The translations under genes were made by a program, and so were the position numbers. A stretch of DNA of 64,000 nucleotides from Ptychodera flava (Eukaryota; Hemichordata; Enteropneusta; Ptychoderidae). The stretch spans positions 381,501 through 445,500 of the forward strand of contig NW_027248392.1 of NCBI RefSeq assembly GCF_041260155.1, in the 5' to 3' direction. The notes beneath the pieces were generated by a model. That model saw only the letters and a program-made list of their open reading frames with translations, was not told the origin of the DNA and searched no databases. Each line of letters starts with the position of its first letter. Within the stretch, counting starts at the first letter, position 1. Below, piece by piece: positions 39,220-51,679 of the stretch.

Positions 39220-40700
39220 GACGAATATTTTGAGCCGTTTGACAACATTTTGCCAGCCTTTTCAAAACTACTGTACACTGTGAACTCAGCCAAATCCAAT
39301 CATGCGGAATTTAAACCAGACGAATTTATGGATGACCTTGATCAGGACACATTTAATTCCCTCAGAAAAGACAACCTCATAGCACTGGCAAATTTCCTTA
39401 AAGTAGAAGTTAAAAGATCTATGCGCAAGAGGGAAATACAGTACCGTATTGCCAAACATCTAGTTGATTTAGGCCAATTTGAGGAATCCACCCTGAAAGA
39501 TTATGAGCCCAAGTCTACCTCTGAACTCAGAAAATTAGAATTAGAAATGCAGACAAATTTGGAGATCAAGAAACTAGAATTACAAATGAGAGAAAAAGAA
39601 TTACAAATGGAAGAAAGACAGAAAGAAAAAGAAAGGCAGGAAAGATTAGAAATGGAAGAAAGACAGAGAGAAAAAGAATTGCGATTAGAAGAACAGCGAT
39701 TACAGGTAGAAATAAAACGTTTAGAGCTTGGACAGTCAGGAAAATTCTTCCCTTCGGACAAGTTTGACATCACTAAGCATTTCAGGTTAGTTCCCCCTTT
39801 CCAAGAAAAGGATGTTGACAAATATTTTCTCCATTTTGAGAAAATTGCTCAGAGTCTGAATTGGCCTAAGGAGTCCTGGTCTATGCTTTTGCAGAGTGCT
39901 TTGGTGGGTAAAGCCAGAGAAATTTACATTCAGTTGTCAGTAGAGCAGGCTTCAAATTATGATTCTGTGAAGGAATTAATTCTCAAGGGTTATGAGTTGG
40001 TGCCTGAAGCGTACCGTCAGAAATTTAGGGATTGTGAGAAGGCGAAAGACCAAACTTATGTTGAATTTGCTCGAACAAAAGAACACAACTGTTTGATCGC
40101 TGGTGTTCTTCTGAAAAGGTCAGTCAGAATTATGACAAATTACGACAACTTGTTTTGATTGAGGAATTTAAAAGGTGCATCCGGAGTGACATCAAGACAT
40201 TTATCAATGAACAAAAGGCAGATACATTGGAGGTTGCTGCACGTTTGGCCGATGATTATTCATTGACCCACAAATCTTCCTTTCTCAGCAAACCATCCCA
40301 GTCCTTTTCATACAGAAACAATGCAGGTAAATTTAACTCCTCCTTTTCATCCAAGAATTTTTCAAAGGAGAGTAGAAAATCAAATGACAACAGTTCACAG
40401 AGTTCAAGTAACACTCCCACATCATCAGATCCCAAGTCTCAATCTCCTTCTGACAAACAGTTCAGTACACTTTCTTGTAATTATTGTAAGAAAGACGGCC
40501 ATTTAATGTCAGATTGTTTCAAATTGAAAAGAAAACATGAAGGTCAAAGTGGTCAAAGTGGATCTAAGCCAACCGGCTTTATTTCTTCATCAACTCGATT
40601 AGAGTCTAATAATGTGTGCAACACATTTTCTGAGGTTAAACCCCTCTTATCCCCAATTAATGAGGTCAAGGTCAATTCTTCTCAAGATAGCATTATGGGT
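39220..40700 (+). other. Gypsy part: gag with zinc knuckle
   Basis: The region has a Glu/Lys/Arg-rich coiled-coil stretch (about 39530-39730), a capsid-like part with FPSDKFDITKHFRLVPPF and VDKYFLHFEKIA, and a CCHC-type zinc knuckle CNYCKKDGHLMSDC near 40480. Broken fossil. Confidence 0.85.
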
Positions 40701-40719
40701 ATTTTCGAGCCATTTATTC

Positions 40720-41050
40720 ATAATGGTTTTATATCACTTTCTAGTGATTTCTCTTCCGCTACCCCTGTCAAAATTTTAAGAGATACCGGGGCTTCCCAGT
40801 CTCTTTTGTTGGCAGATACCCTGCCGTTTTCTGAAAAGTCATTTTCAGGTTCTAAAGTCTTATTAAGGGGGTAGATTGCAATGACTTCATTCCTGTTCCT
40901 CTCCATAATGTCTATTTGTCTTCGGACTTTGTTTCTGGACCTGTGACTTTAGGTATTAGGCCTTTTTTGCCTTTTGAAGGGATTCACCTTCTTCTTGGAA
41001 ACGACCTTGCTGGGGACAAGGTCATTACTAATCCACTTGTGACTGATAAT
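40720..41050 (+). other. Gypsy part: protease
   Basis: The motif LRDTGASQSLLLADTL near 40775-40825 is the aspartic protease active site (DTGA), and LLLGNDLAG near 40990 fits the later flap-side motif of retropepsins. Confidence 0.8.
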
Positions 41051-41459
41051 CCTAGTTTAGATCAGGATCCAGAGCCAATTGAACAAGAGATACCCGATTT
41101 ATTTCCTTCATGTGCCATTACTCGAGCCATGTCAAAGAAAACTTCCGAGAATCAAAATACTCTCAAAAATAATGTCACAGATGTTGACTTAAATGACACC
41201 TTTCTCAGTCAGGTGTTTGACACGGATCATTCCGTTATCCCTCGTGGATTTGAAACTTCCAGTAAAACTTCTGCTGACCAAAGTCAGACATTTTCTAGAT
41301 CAAATCTCATTGCAGAACAACACAAAGACCCAGATATTTTGTCTTTGTTTGACAGGGTAGATGATGAAGGTAAAACTTCAGATAGCTCTGTTTCCTATTA
41401 TACAAAATCTGGTATTCTCATGCGTAAATGGAGACCTCCAGATGTTTTGGTTGATGACG

Positions 41460-42480
41460 ATTGGGCTATAAAACATCAAATTGTGGTTCCAAAGCCCTAC
41501 CGTGCTGAAATATTGCGCCTGGCCCATGAAACCCCCTGGGCTGGTCACTTAGGAGTCAGGAAACTTATCATAAAATTCTCAGTCACTTTTATTGGCCTAA
41601 TCTCAGGCAGGATGTAGCACATTTCTGTAAAACTTGTCACACATGTCAAATGGTAGGAAAGCCAAATCAGACCATTCCAAAGGCCCCTTTACAGCCAATT
41701 CCTGCATTTCAAGAACCATTTAGTAGGATACTAATAGACTGTGTTGGGCCCCTACCAAAACAAGATCAGGAAATGAGTACATGCTGACAATAATGTGTAC
41801 ATCAACTCGGTTCCCAGAAGCCATACCACTGAGAAATATAAAGACAAAGACTATAGTGAAAGCTATCAATCAAATTTTTCACTTTATTTGGCCCCCTAAA
41901 TGTGTCCAGTCCGATCAAGGCTCCAACTTTATGTCTGGTATTTTTCAACAGTAATGGATCAGCTAGGCATTAAACAGTACAGGTCATCCGCCTATCATCC
42001 AGAAAGTCAGGGTGCTCTTGAGCGATTTCATCAAACTTTGAAAAACATGATTAGGACCTACTGTTTTGACACAGAGAAACAGTGGGATGAAGGAATTCAT
42101 TTTTTGCTCTTTGCTGTTAGAGAGTCAATTCAGGAGTCTCTTGGTTTTAGCCCATTTGAGCTTGTATTTGGACATACAGTCCGTGGCCCACTTAAGCTCG
42201 TTAAAGAGAAATTCCTATCAGACGATGATGATTGTCTGAATATTTTGCAATATGTGTCAGATTTTCATACAAAACTCTCTAAAGCATGTGAATTAGCCAG
42301 AGAAAATCTTGAGTCATCTCAGCAGTCAATGAAAACCAAATACGATAAAAACACCTCAAAACGGAAGTTTGAACCAGGTCAAAAAGTTCTTGTTCTACTT
42401 CCAATTCCTGGCAAACCACTCCATGCTCGTTACTTTGGGCCATACCTAATTGATAAGAAATGAGTGATTTAAATTACATC
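41460..42480 (+). other. Gypsy part: integrase, upstream of RT
   Basis: The region has an H-x-x-x-x-GHLG pattern (LAHETPWAGHLGVRK) and CKTCHTCQ forming the HHCC zinc domain, then a DDE-type core with SDQGSNF near 41912 and YHPESQGALERFHQTLK near 41995-42040. It precedes the RT, unlike most gypsy elements. Confidence 0.88.
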
Positions 42481-42859
42481 ATAATAACACCTGACAGGCG
42501 AAAACAAAAACAGCTATGTCACATAAATATGCTTAAGCCATATTTGGATAGGGATAATCCTACTATAACAAAGCCTGTCAGTGCAGTCAGTTCAAACCAT
42601 TATGAAGATAGTGATACTGAAACTGACTTGAGTGAAAATACTCTAAACTCAAAGCTGGGCTCGGTCAAGCTTCAGAACTCAGAAATCCTGGAGAAGCTGG
42701 AGTCTACAAAGTTGGCACACCTCCAGCCAGAACAACAACAACAGGTGAAAGAACTGCTCCATGAATATAAACACCTGTTTCAAGATGTTCCAACGAGGAC
42801 AAACGTCATCTATCACGACGTTGATGTTGGGACAGTAAGCCTGTAAAACAACATCCATA

Positions 42860-44066
42860 CAGACTGAATCCAACAAAAGCGAAATATCTCCAGGAAGAAG
42901 TCAAATACCTGCTGGACAATGACTTTATTGAACCCAGTAAAAGTAACTGGAGTTCGCCGTGCATACTTGTTCCCAAATCAGATCACAGTTATCGTATGTG
43001 CACAGACTTTAGGAAGGTCAACACTTTAACAAAGACAGACACTTTCCCAATCCCGAGGATTGATGACTGCATCGACCGAGTGGGAAAAGCCAAGTATGTG
43101 ACAAAATTTGACCTACTGAAGGGATTTTGGCAAGTCCCTCTGACGGATCGTGCTCGTGAAATATCCGCCTTTGTTACACCAGACGGATTGTTCCAGTACA
43201 AGGTGATGCCATTCGGAATGAAGAACTCTCCGGCAACGTTCCAACGGATGATCAACGACGTCATATCCGGGCTAGACGGGTGTGCAGCCTACGTTGACGA
43301 CGTCGTCCTGTATAGTGATACCTGGGAGGAACACATCAAGCTCATGCGGAAGTTCTTTGAGAGACTGAGCAAAGCAATGTTGACTGTCAACCTTGCCAAA
43401 TCTGAGTTTGGTTGGGCGAGGGTGACTTACCTCGGACATACTGTAGGACAGGGTGAGGTAAAACCTGTTGATGCCAAAATCTGTGCCATTTCAAGTTTTC
43501 CCATACCAAACTGCAAACGACAACTGATGCGCTTTCTCGGTATGGCTGGTTACTACAGAAAATTCTGTCCAAATTTCTCCGCAATTACTGAGCCTTTGAC
43601 TAACTTACTTAAAAAGAAAGTAAAGTTTGTTTGGTCAGAGCAATGCCAACAGGCATTTGATACACTTAAAGCCAGACTGCAAAGTGCCCCAGTGTTGTCT
43701 GCACCAGATTTCACTTTGCCATTCAAATTAGCTGTAGATGCTAGTGATACGGCTGCTGGTGCTGTTTTATTGCAAGAGGATAGTCATGGTGTAGATCATC
43801 CTGTTTGCTATTTTTCACGCAAATTTAACAAATCCCAGAGAAACTACTCTACAATTGAAAAAGAGTGTTTATCTTTGATATTAGCTTTACAGCATTTTGA
43901 AGTTTATGTTACTTCTTCAAATCAGCCAATAGTGGTTTATATTGATCACAACCCTCTTGTTTTTCTGCAGAAATTTAAAGGCAAAAATCAGAGATTGCTA
44001 AGATGGAGTTTAATGTTACAGGAGTTTAATCTTGATATTAGACATATCAAAGGCAGAGACAATTAA
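42860..44066 (+). other. Gypsy part: reverse transcriptase and RNase H
   Basis: RT motifs DLLKGFWQVPL, MPFGMKNSPATFQRM and AYVDDVVLYS are clear, followed by FLGMAGYYRKF and an RNase H domain with LAVDASDTAAGAVLLQ and STIEKECLSL. These are gypsy-type motifs. Confidence 0.92.
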
Positions 44067-44252
44067 TTGCAGACTGTCTCTCTCGTATTCAGAGTTTATT
44101 GTTGTTCACTTTCAAGAAATTTTATTGTTGTTCACTTTAAAGAAACTTTACTTTAGAGTAAAACAAAATTTGAGTACTTAAATCCTTTTCAAGATTACAT
44201 TGTAAAAGAAAGATTTTTCTTTGAAAAATTTTCTTTTTTTGAAGAGGGGGTG

Positions 44253-44822
44253 TGTTATGTAGGTCATTTCCCCCACACTCATCATGACCTGAGTTCAATT
44301 AGTCTAGAACATTCCCAAGGTCACTGCCCTTGATGACCTCACAACCTTGAATTCAATTAGTCATGTTTGGAATGTTCTGGAAAGTTGATTAGTTGTGTAA
44401 GGGAGATAATTTTAGAATAGTAATTAGCATGTCAATAAAAGTTCTAGATTGTTCTTATATGCCTTTATAAAAGGGACGTGCTCAGCTTCCAGTCAGACTT
44501 TTGGGATCGTGTCTCTTGTGTGTTACTAAACTCCAGCAGTAGTCATTCTCAAGACTTTTCAAGACCTTCACTGCCAACGCTGGATTTATACTGTGGACTT
44601 TGTGCAAATTCAAGCCTGCAAGCCAAAGGACTGTTCATTCATCCGACTGACTGTTACAACTCTGAGACTGGAGCTTTGCCGTCCCAGCTGAGATAAGTAG
44701 TCTGTACACTTTAAAGCTTGTATCCTATCCCTAACTTAGCAATTAGTTTTATTTTCGTAATAAATTTGTTTAAACGTTAACTGCTGAGTTCACCCTTTTG
44801 TTCGTTTTCTCTGCACGTAACA
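44253..44822 (+). repeat. 3' LTR
   Basis: About 570 bp, almost identical to the 5' LTR; followed by the target duplication GTAC. Confidence 0.95.
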
Positions 44823-44951
44823 GTACCTACGAATCTCCAACACAACACATAATATTTTTGCCTATCATCGTAAGCTGTTGTGCCTTAGTTTTTGCTGGGA
44901 TCTTCGTTGGAGTGGTCTATGTAATCCGACGTCGGTCTAAAGCGAATTTAC
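44823..44951 (+). CDS. Gene B TM exon, 3' piece
   Basis: It encodes TYESPTQH, a hydrophobic helix IIFLPIIVSCCALVFAGIFV and a basic VIRRRSKANL, then donor GTGAGT. The first four bases are the target duplication. Confidence 0.88.
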
Positions 44952-45075
44952 GTGAGTCAACAACAATATAATAATGTGTCAAATCATATTGAACAAATGA
45001 AAATGAATTATTACCGTAATTATCTATCTGTGAAGTAAATTGTCCATTATTTCTTTGATTCTGTCTGTCTTGCAG

Positions 45076-45117
45076 GGCATATGAGATCGAACCATAGTTA
45101 TGAAAGCATAAACGATG
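45076..45117 (+). CDS. Gene B exon: juxtamembrane 1 with YESI motif
   Basis: It encodes GHMRSNHSYESIND with a normal GTAAGT donor. 42 bases, phase 1-1. Confidence 0.85.
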
Positions 45118-45644
45118 GTAAGTTTTATGTTGAATATTATCTCTCTATTTTTCTTTGACTGCTTCATGAGTAGATGTACTCATTAGATAATAATCGGTGT
45201 TTAATAGTTCCTGATGTTAATCCACAACCATTGTTTGTTTGTAGATTATATGTTTATTATTGCTTCCACTGTGAACACCTGTACCTGACAGACGATAATG
45301 TTAATTCTCCATTGCGATTTAAACTACTAACCTTTCCTTTTTTTCTCTTTTTTCTATCTATTTATTACTTGTTGACTTTGGTATTCTGTGTCTTATTAGC
45401 CCAAGGGGCTGGATGTGGCAAGTTTTAACAGATATTGTACTACACATGTTAGCAATGTAAACTTTAAGTCCACATAGGACACGTTAATAAATAAAATACA
45501 ATACAACATAACACTAACCCAGGTTTTCTGGAAACCCATAGCAAAGTAGTCAGGGATGGTAAAGCATTTGTTCTTATTTTGTTATTCCTAATGTTTGTTT
45601 TACACTTATACTCATATCAATATTTCTTATGAACAAATCCACAG

Positions 45645-45775
45645 AACGCCGGTGTCATAGTGCATCAGACAGTCATAACGACAGAACGCAGGAACCCGGA
45701 AACTTTGAGAGAATTCCTCTGAGAAATATTATTACAAGAGATGAAGAGAGCGATAGTGCATCTGATGATGAACAA
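45645..45775 (+). CDS. Gene B exon: juxtamembrane 2
   Basis: It encodes ERRCHSASDSHNDRT, EPGNFERIPLRNI and EESDSASDDEQ. 131 bases as in gene A. Confidence 0.85.
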
Positions 45776-48397
45776 GTGAGATACTTTATAACTTATTGTT
45801 GGCTTCATATTAGATACAAACATGTTACCTTTTCCTTAGCTGCCATAATTGTAGTAATGGTGGGATGGGCCGTGTGGCTTTGCCTCTGTAGTGCAGCTTG
45901 CACGATACCAAAGAGGTCCAGGCCGCAACCAAGGCTACAGCAATTGCAACTACATGATAGCTTTTCGCCACACAGATTAAAATCTGGTCAGTACGGCTTA
46001 TTAGGGCCAAATCGGCCATACGGCCCATACCCACCATGTCTATTATAATTCATGAGTTTCCTTTTTTTTTCGCACACACTTTATCGGTTGGGAATCTGGG
46101 GAGTGGCTATCACATCAGGTCGACAACCCAACACATTGGCAGCGAATTCAAATCACTCTTTGCATGCTGTTCGTAAGATAGTTGCAATTCCGAATAAAGC
46201 AAGACAAAGTTGTTGGTTTTACTAATTTCACTACAAATACAACACTAACTTTCATCAAACAGGGAAAACTATGCAGACCTAGCAAAGCTGTGTGTAATGA
46301 CATTCGAAACAGTGACCATACAATGACCAAGATATTCAATAATGCTTAAAGGCACTGGTCACGATCCCTGGGATCGCCTTTGCTCTAGTCTGTAAGAGGA
46401 TTATGGAGATGTGACAGCCTTCAGTCTTCCATTGACATTGTAATCTGATGGGTAAAATTTCTGATGAGACAATCTGATGCCAACACAGGCCTTTAAGCTT
46501 GCCGTATAGCCTGGCTCCATGACTAAGGAGGTAGAAGAGAACTTTTTACCTCAGACTGACGAACGCCTGACCTAAGAATAAAACCACGGACGTTGCTATT
46601 TTGCGGGTTCAGCAAACGAACAATGCACTTTTAAAGGGGTCTTTACTATGATAAGATATGTTGTGCATGACAAGCGATGTGAACTGACTAATTTTAAGTC
46701 AAGAAGGTAATTAATCAGCTGTTCATAATTTGCCCTCCCACTAAAAATTTTTCGACTTGCCCTCCAGCACTCAAACTTCATTTTTACCCACTCCTCACTT
46801 ATTTTTGCCTGTTCCCTCCCCACTGTGAATTTTTGACGCTCCCCTGCCCTGTGGCGAAAAAAAACTTACTTTCCGATTTCTCCTGCCAGGCAAAGCAAAC
46901 TGTTAACAGAGAGCAGCGGGCCGTTGCGAACAGTACATACAGTGAGATTTGAGGTCAGCCGCCATAGGCTAAGTACTCTGGGTATCTTGAAGAGTTATAA
47001 GTACATGCCCTGTGCCCCATCCCCAGGAACACCATGGCTTAACTTCCCCTGTCCCCGTTTTAAAAGTAACTCCACCTCTCCTCGTTTTTTTGCCAAGCCC
47101 TGTCCCCAGGACAATCAATCGATATCTTCCCTGTCCTACAAAAACCCCTAAAATTTGCTCCCATGCCGCTTAAAACATGTCCCCTGCCGAGCAAAATTAG
47201 TATTTTCCCTGCCCTCAAAAATTGCTACTGGAACAGCTTTTCGATCAATAGCTCCGTTGGCTGCACCTTATTTTGAAGTAGTTTTCTGCCACGGTATCAA
47301 CCGATGCGCGATGGTCAGCTATTAGCCCTACGGCCAGTATGAGTCAAGACTGCTCGGCCTTGACTACACACAGCAGCCTTGACTACACACAGCATCGTAC
47401 CTATGGTGAATCAGAAACTGGAAATTTTTTTTTCTCTGTAGAGAGGGATTGAAGGCATACAATTAGCAACTAGTGAAAGCTTGTAGCAACTTTTTAGAGA
47501 ACACAAACTGACCCTGAATCTAGTATTAACAATCCATGAAGGCACAGACCTTGTTCGTGATGTAATGGTCATCATACACTTTTACTCCATGGAGCCACTA
47601 TGTGAATTGGTGGGACTCCATTGAATTTAGTTGTCTTTGGCCAAACCACGTGTGTTGCAGATTCGATGGTATTTTTATCTTTACTGTCTTTACTGAACTG
47701 ATATGACCGTCACCAACTTGAACAATTTGTTGTCGACTGTTGCAATTCTAACCCGCCCCCCTCCTCCCAACATACCGACGGCTTCTCTGCATTCTCGTCG
47801 CGAAACATCCGGGTTTTAGCATGGCGATTGAGTCAATTCTTGCATGGAACTACCTCCATGTTTGTTGCGTCACGTCATGGGGAAAACATATGGCCAAAGT
47901 TCGGATTTTCCGACTGCTATACTGTACAATATATTCAACGTTTCAATGTAGATGGATGTTTAGTTCTAATGTATGTCACACAATTTCTGTATCGTTTGCT
48001 GTCTTGTAGCGTCTGATCTAAATCCACCCCATGTTAGAACCCACTGAGAAGGAACTCGGCATGGCGTCTCAAACGAAACTTTGTAGTAGTGTAACAGCTT
48101 TTTGTAGTTTAGAACTACAATTATATAGACAAGAAGATATCTGACCAGTACAATAGCCTAAATGTCTTTTGTGTATCTTTATAATTAAAACGGCAATGAT
48201 ACAAAGTCATTCGATTTATTGTCTTTAAAATATTATTTTGTAATCTACTACACAAACTCTATAAGTTTCACTATACGTTGCGAATTGTGAATTACGTAAG
48301 TTTCAGATATATCATCCTTGCCTTAAACTCGGCAAAAGAAAGATGTCGCAAGCGTATTTTGTAAATAGTCAGGCAGCCTCTTCGCATTTCTTTTCAG
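45776..48397 (+). other. Gene B intron before the kinase exons
   Basis: A C-rich low-complexity stretch with repeated words like CCCTGCCCT lies at about 46750-47230. No gene is supported. Confidence 0.5.
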
Positions 48398-48605
48398 ACT
48401 TCCAATGCTTATACAGATCTCGATGTCAGAAGAAAGTTGCAAACTTACATGAAACCTGGAAATTTTGTTTTTGAATTTCCTCGCGACCGACTGCATATCA
48501 CCGAAACCCTAAGGACTAGTACATTCCATCGCAGTGACAAAGCCCTAGCTTGGTTTATAGATGGGAAAGATGGACCAAGTGATGTTGCAATCAAAACTGA
48601 GATAG
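48398..48605 (+). CDS. Gene B exon: kinase start, glycine-free loop, VAIK
   Basis: It encodes NAYTDLDVRRK, FVFEFPRDRLHITETLRT, STFHRSDKALAWF and SDVAIKTEI. The loop RTSTFHR has no glycine, as in gene A. 208 bases. Its last 20 bases are repeated at the start of the right duplicate (56918). Confidence 0.9.
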
Positions 48606-48951
48606 GTAAGAAATGCTGAAATGTAAGGTTCATTTGGCTATTCAAGTGTCCGGAAACCTTTTTCCTATTTATTGATTAAATTAGCAAACAGTTTGAAGTG
48701 ATGAATATTTACCAAATATTTTTTTAAGAGAAAGGAGCTAATAAGATGTCCGCTAATACAATACGATATAAACAGTACGAAATACAATGTATGCATAAGG
48801 TGTCCCATCTGTAACGTTTGGAGCACGAATAATCGGTTTTTTTTTGTACAAAGAAACAACTAAATTATGTTGAGATAAACAGACGTAGGACTTTAGTGGA
48901 GCCACTGTTTTATACATACTGGCTGCCTTATTTGGTAGTATATGTCCCTAA

Positions 48952-51213
48952 AGGCACTGTCACACCTTGATTTAGCAAGCGTATGCCGGCGATCAAAATG
49001 TCTCTAAAACGCTGCCACACGCTGAACCTTTCGAAGTAATGTCAATTGTTGGTGTATACATAGCGTATTTTGACGTATACATAACGTATTAGTGACGTAT
49101 ATTGAAGGTTTCAATAACTTATAGATAACTTATACAAACGTATGCTTAGCTTGTTGCCGGCTGTTACAACTTATGCCTTACGATAATTCAATTTATAGTC
49201 GAACTCATGCATAGCACGCGGCATGGTGACGCACAGTCAGGGCCAGCTTCAAGCAAGGCTGAAACGGGTCCCTGTTGAATGTGTCCTGCTTGGTTATCCT
49301 CGGACCCACCCTGGCTAGCAGTTCGTTGAACATCGTTAGGGGCATTCACAAGAAGTTGGTCAAATCGATAGCGAGGGCTACGCATCCTTCATGAAAAATG
49401 CATGGTCCTCGTTAAGGAGCGGCAGATAAGCTGGTCAAATATGACAAAATGCCGTCGCCTCTCGATTCATTGTCTCTCCCAGTTTTTCTCCTCCGTTCGC
49501 CTCTTCATTCGTTTTTACTGAGATAAAACACTAAGTGCGCGCAAAATGTATCGTTATAGTAACAGTGATTTTCATTCCCTTATATGAAGTAACCAGGCAA
49601 ACTGGCCTGGTTGATTTAACAAAATATTCTGGGATTCTCCCAAGCGTAGACTTCATATTAAGTTGATGTGGCGTTGAGCGAGAAAGGCACACACATCGGC
49701 AATTACAGGCATGGATCAACGGTAGCAAATATCCAATGCCATTTCTGTGCCGATTCTCAGGAGCAACTGAAATTGTCTCTTGTTGTTTAAATGACAGGAA
49801 AAGCCAGACTTCGCTTTTATGATATTCCCCCGGTGTCACAGATTAGTTTGGTGCTCACTTCATGATAGCGAGAATGTCGTATGTAGTACATTTTATTTTA
49901 AATGACAGCAATAAAGTAGTAAAGAACAGAGTAAGTGGACTTTTGCCGCAAAACAGACAGCATGGAATGCTTCTTGTGACAGTTCGAGACACAATTGCCT
50001 AAACCCGTCCCAGAGAATATTCATAACGTCAAGTGATTGTGAACGGCCAAGCAACGCGACTGTAACGCTTTCACAAGATAATTTCATTGTATTGCTTTGA
50101 TTACAAAATTGGGCTATTCAATGAATTTTCTTTTCTTTTTTTTCCTCTTCCGATAGACCGACCGACCACCGAACCAAAAAATATCCCTTATTGTAATGAA
50201 GAAATGCATCTTATTTTTTAAGTTTGATTTAAAATAAGAGATAGATATGCAACATAATTTTCAGAGACATAGTGGCTCCCCACTACAGGCGACGTGAATG
50301 TATCAAGGGGCGTCTCAAGTTAAACATATTGCATAGCCCACAATACTTTGTAACGCTCGCATGCTATCATACTGACTAGACCTAGAATTGTACGAACACG
50401 ACATAGTGGGAAAGCTCCATTAACTTAGGAATACCTCCACGGGAATACCCTGCTTCCCTACTTAGTTATCAGAGGATCAATTTCATAGACCTGCCTTTCC
50501 TACAATGGCACTACAATGGCACCAGCTGGATAAGATAAACATAACAATGGAACATTCACACCTTGGGGGATTAAAGGTCTTCTGTTTGTCACCCGAGTTG
50601 GACAGGCAAGCTCAAAGTCCTACCGTACATTTGCTATATACGTAACTATTACTGGTTGGAAGGCATGTATCAGCTGCTACCGTGGCGGCAATACTGAGTG
50701 AGCAGTATCTTAATGTTATAATATGACGAAAGACGACGAAAGGAACTGACGAGTCCTCGTTGGCTACTAATTAATTAGTCTTCAGTCCAATCACGTAGAT
50801 TTGGCGACGAGACATACAAATGTGTCGAATAGCGTGCAATGGCATACTTGGAAATACGACGTTCTCGTTCTTTTTTCACGTTCGTCCGTGAAAGATCGCT
50901 ATTTCGAAGTATAAGTAACTTTAGTAACGTACGTGTGTCAACGTGTGTCAACGAGCGCTTAACTTAAGGCCCGAGTGTGCCGAACGTATGAGCCATACGG
51001 AGGTATACGTGGAAAAGTTTTGTACCTGCACAAAATTTGTCGACGACCTCACCATACTACGTCGTATTTCTGTACGACGTTTACCAGCGTACTTCAGCGT
51101 GCGTTCAACTTATACAAAACCTACCCGTCACGTGTTTGACGTACGCCAGCGTATTCACCAAAGTTTTCGTACGTCGGCATACGCTGGCTAAATCATGAAG
51201 GTGTGACAGAGGC
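48952..51213. mobile_element. PIF/Harbinger element, left copy
   Basis: Ends AGGCACTGTCACACCTT and GGTGTGACAGAGGC are inverted repeats of about 40 bp including the word GCGTATGCCG. The flanking 3 bp (TAA here, TTA in the other copy) fit the TWA target of PIF/Harbinger. A transposase relic lies inside on the minus strand. The gene A intron at 17036-17574 is the empty site. Confidence 0.8.
49205..49360 (-). pseudogene. PIF/Harbinger transposase N-terminal relic
   Basis: On the minus strand, one frame reads MPLTMFNELLARVGPRITKQ then DTFNRDPFQPCLKLALTVRH, the typical N-terminal block of PIF/Harbinger transposases. A stop lies just before the Met and another soon after RHHAACYA. The DDE core is absent. 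Another frame here is longer but is a shadow. Confidence 0.7.
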
Positions 51214-51360
51214 TTAGCAACAAACCTACTTCAATGACATAGTAAATGCCATAGTTTCATTTTTTTATTGAACCACTGTATAGTACAAATCCTACTTTAA
51301 TATATTCTGTAAGTACCCGAACTGTCCAAAAACAGTTATTATTGATTTTCCGTCACACAG

Positions 51361-51398
51361 AGTCATCAGATCCTGAAATTCGAAGCAATATGTTATAG
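51361..51398 (+). pseudogene. Gene B helix-C exon, left copy, truncated
   Basis: It encodes SSDPEIRSNML then an in-frame TAG at 51396. Gene A continues with the EEIKLMKKI helix; that part is deleted here and in the right copy at the same place. Confidence 0.85.
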
Positions 51399-51512
51399 TT
51401 ACCGTACTTTTGCAATATATTCAATCACAAAACATACATGCAACGTGTATTTCCCATTACCTGAGTTAAAAAACTGAATTTAAAGGACGATGTAACATTT
51501 ACAATTACGTAG

Positions 51513-51679
51513 GTCCAATTCTTTTAATTATTGAGTACGCATCGTATGGTAATTTGAAGAATTACCTTGAAGATAATCGTGAACGTTTAACACTCGGTAA
51601 ACACGAGTCTGCAAGAATAAAAACGTTTGCGTTTGCTACAGACGTCGCAAGTGGAATGAAACATTTACAAAGAAACAAG
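51513..51679 (+). CDS. Gene B kinase hinge exon, left copy
   Basis: It encodes GPILLIIEYASYGNLKNYL and FATDVASGMKHLQRNK. 167 bases. Confidence 0.88.

Larger units (their letters stand above)
38631..44822 (+). mobile_element. Ty3/gypsy LTR retrotransposon, Gmr1-like order, inserted in the TM exon
   Basis: LTRs of about 570 bp at 38631-39199 and 44253-44822 start TGTTATGTAG and end ACGTAACA, and are almost identical. They are flanked by the 4-bp target duplication GTAC. A primer-binding site TGGGGGCTCGTCCGGGA (39203-39219), the type complementary to tRNA-Pro, follows the 5' LTR, and a purine tract AAGAGGGGG precedes the 3' LTR. Part order is gag, protease, integrase, reverse transcriptase, RNase H. 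Integrase before reverse transcriptase with a gypsy-type RT is the mark of the Gmr1-like deuterostome group. Coding parts carry about half a dozen interruptions. Near-identical LTRs indicate a recent insertion. Confidence 0.92.

Noticed and set aside
45776-46048. Read-through frame after juxtamembrane 2 with a hydrophobic segment
   Set aside because: Gene A stops soon after the same donor, so this is intron sequence open by chance.
49531-50087. Two minus-strand frames inside the Harbinger element, repeated at 57862-58419
   Set aside because: Conserved only because the segment was duplicated; no transposase or Myb motif is visible.
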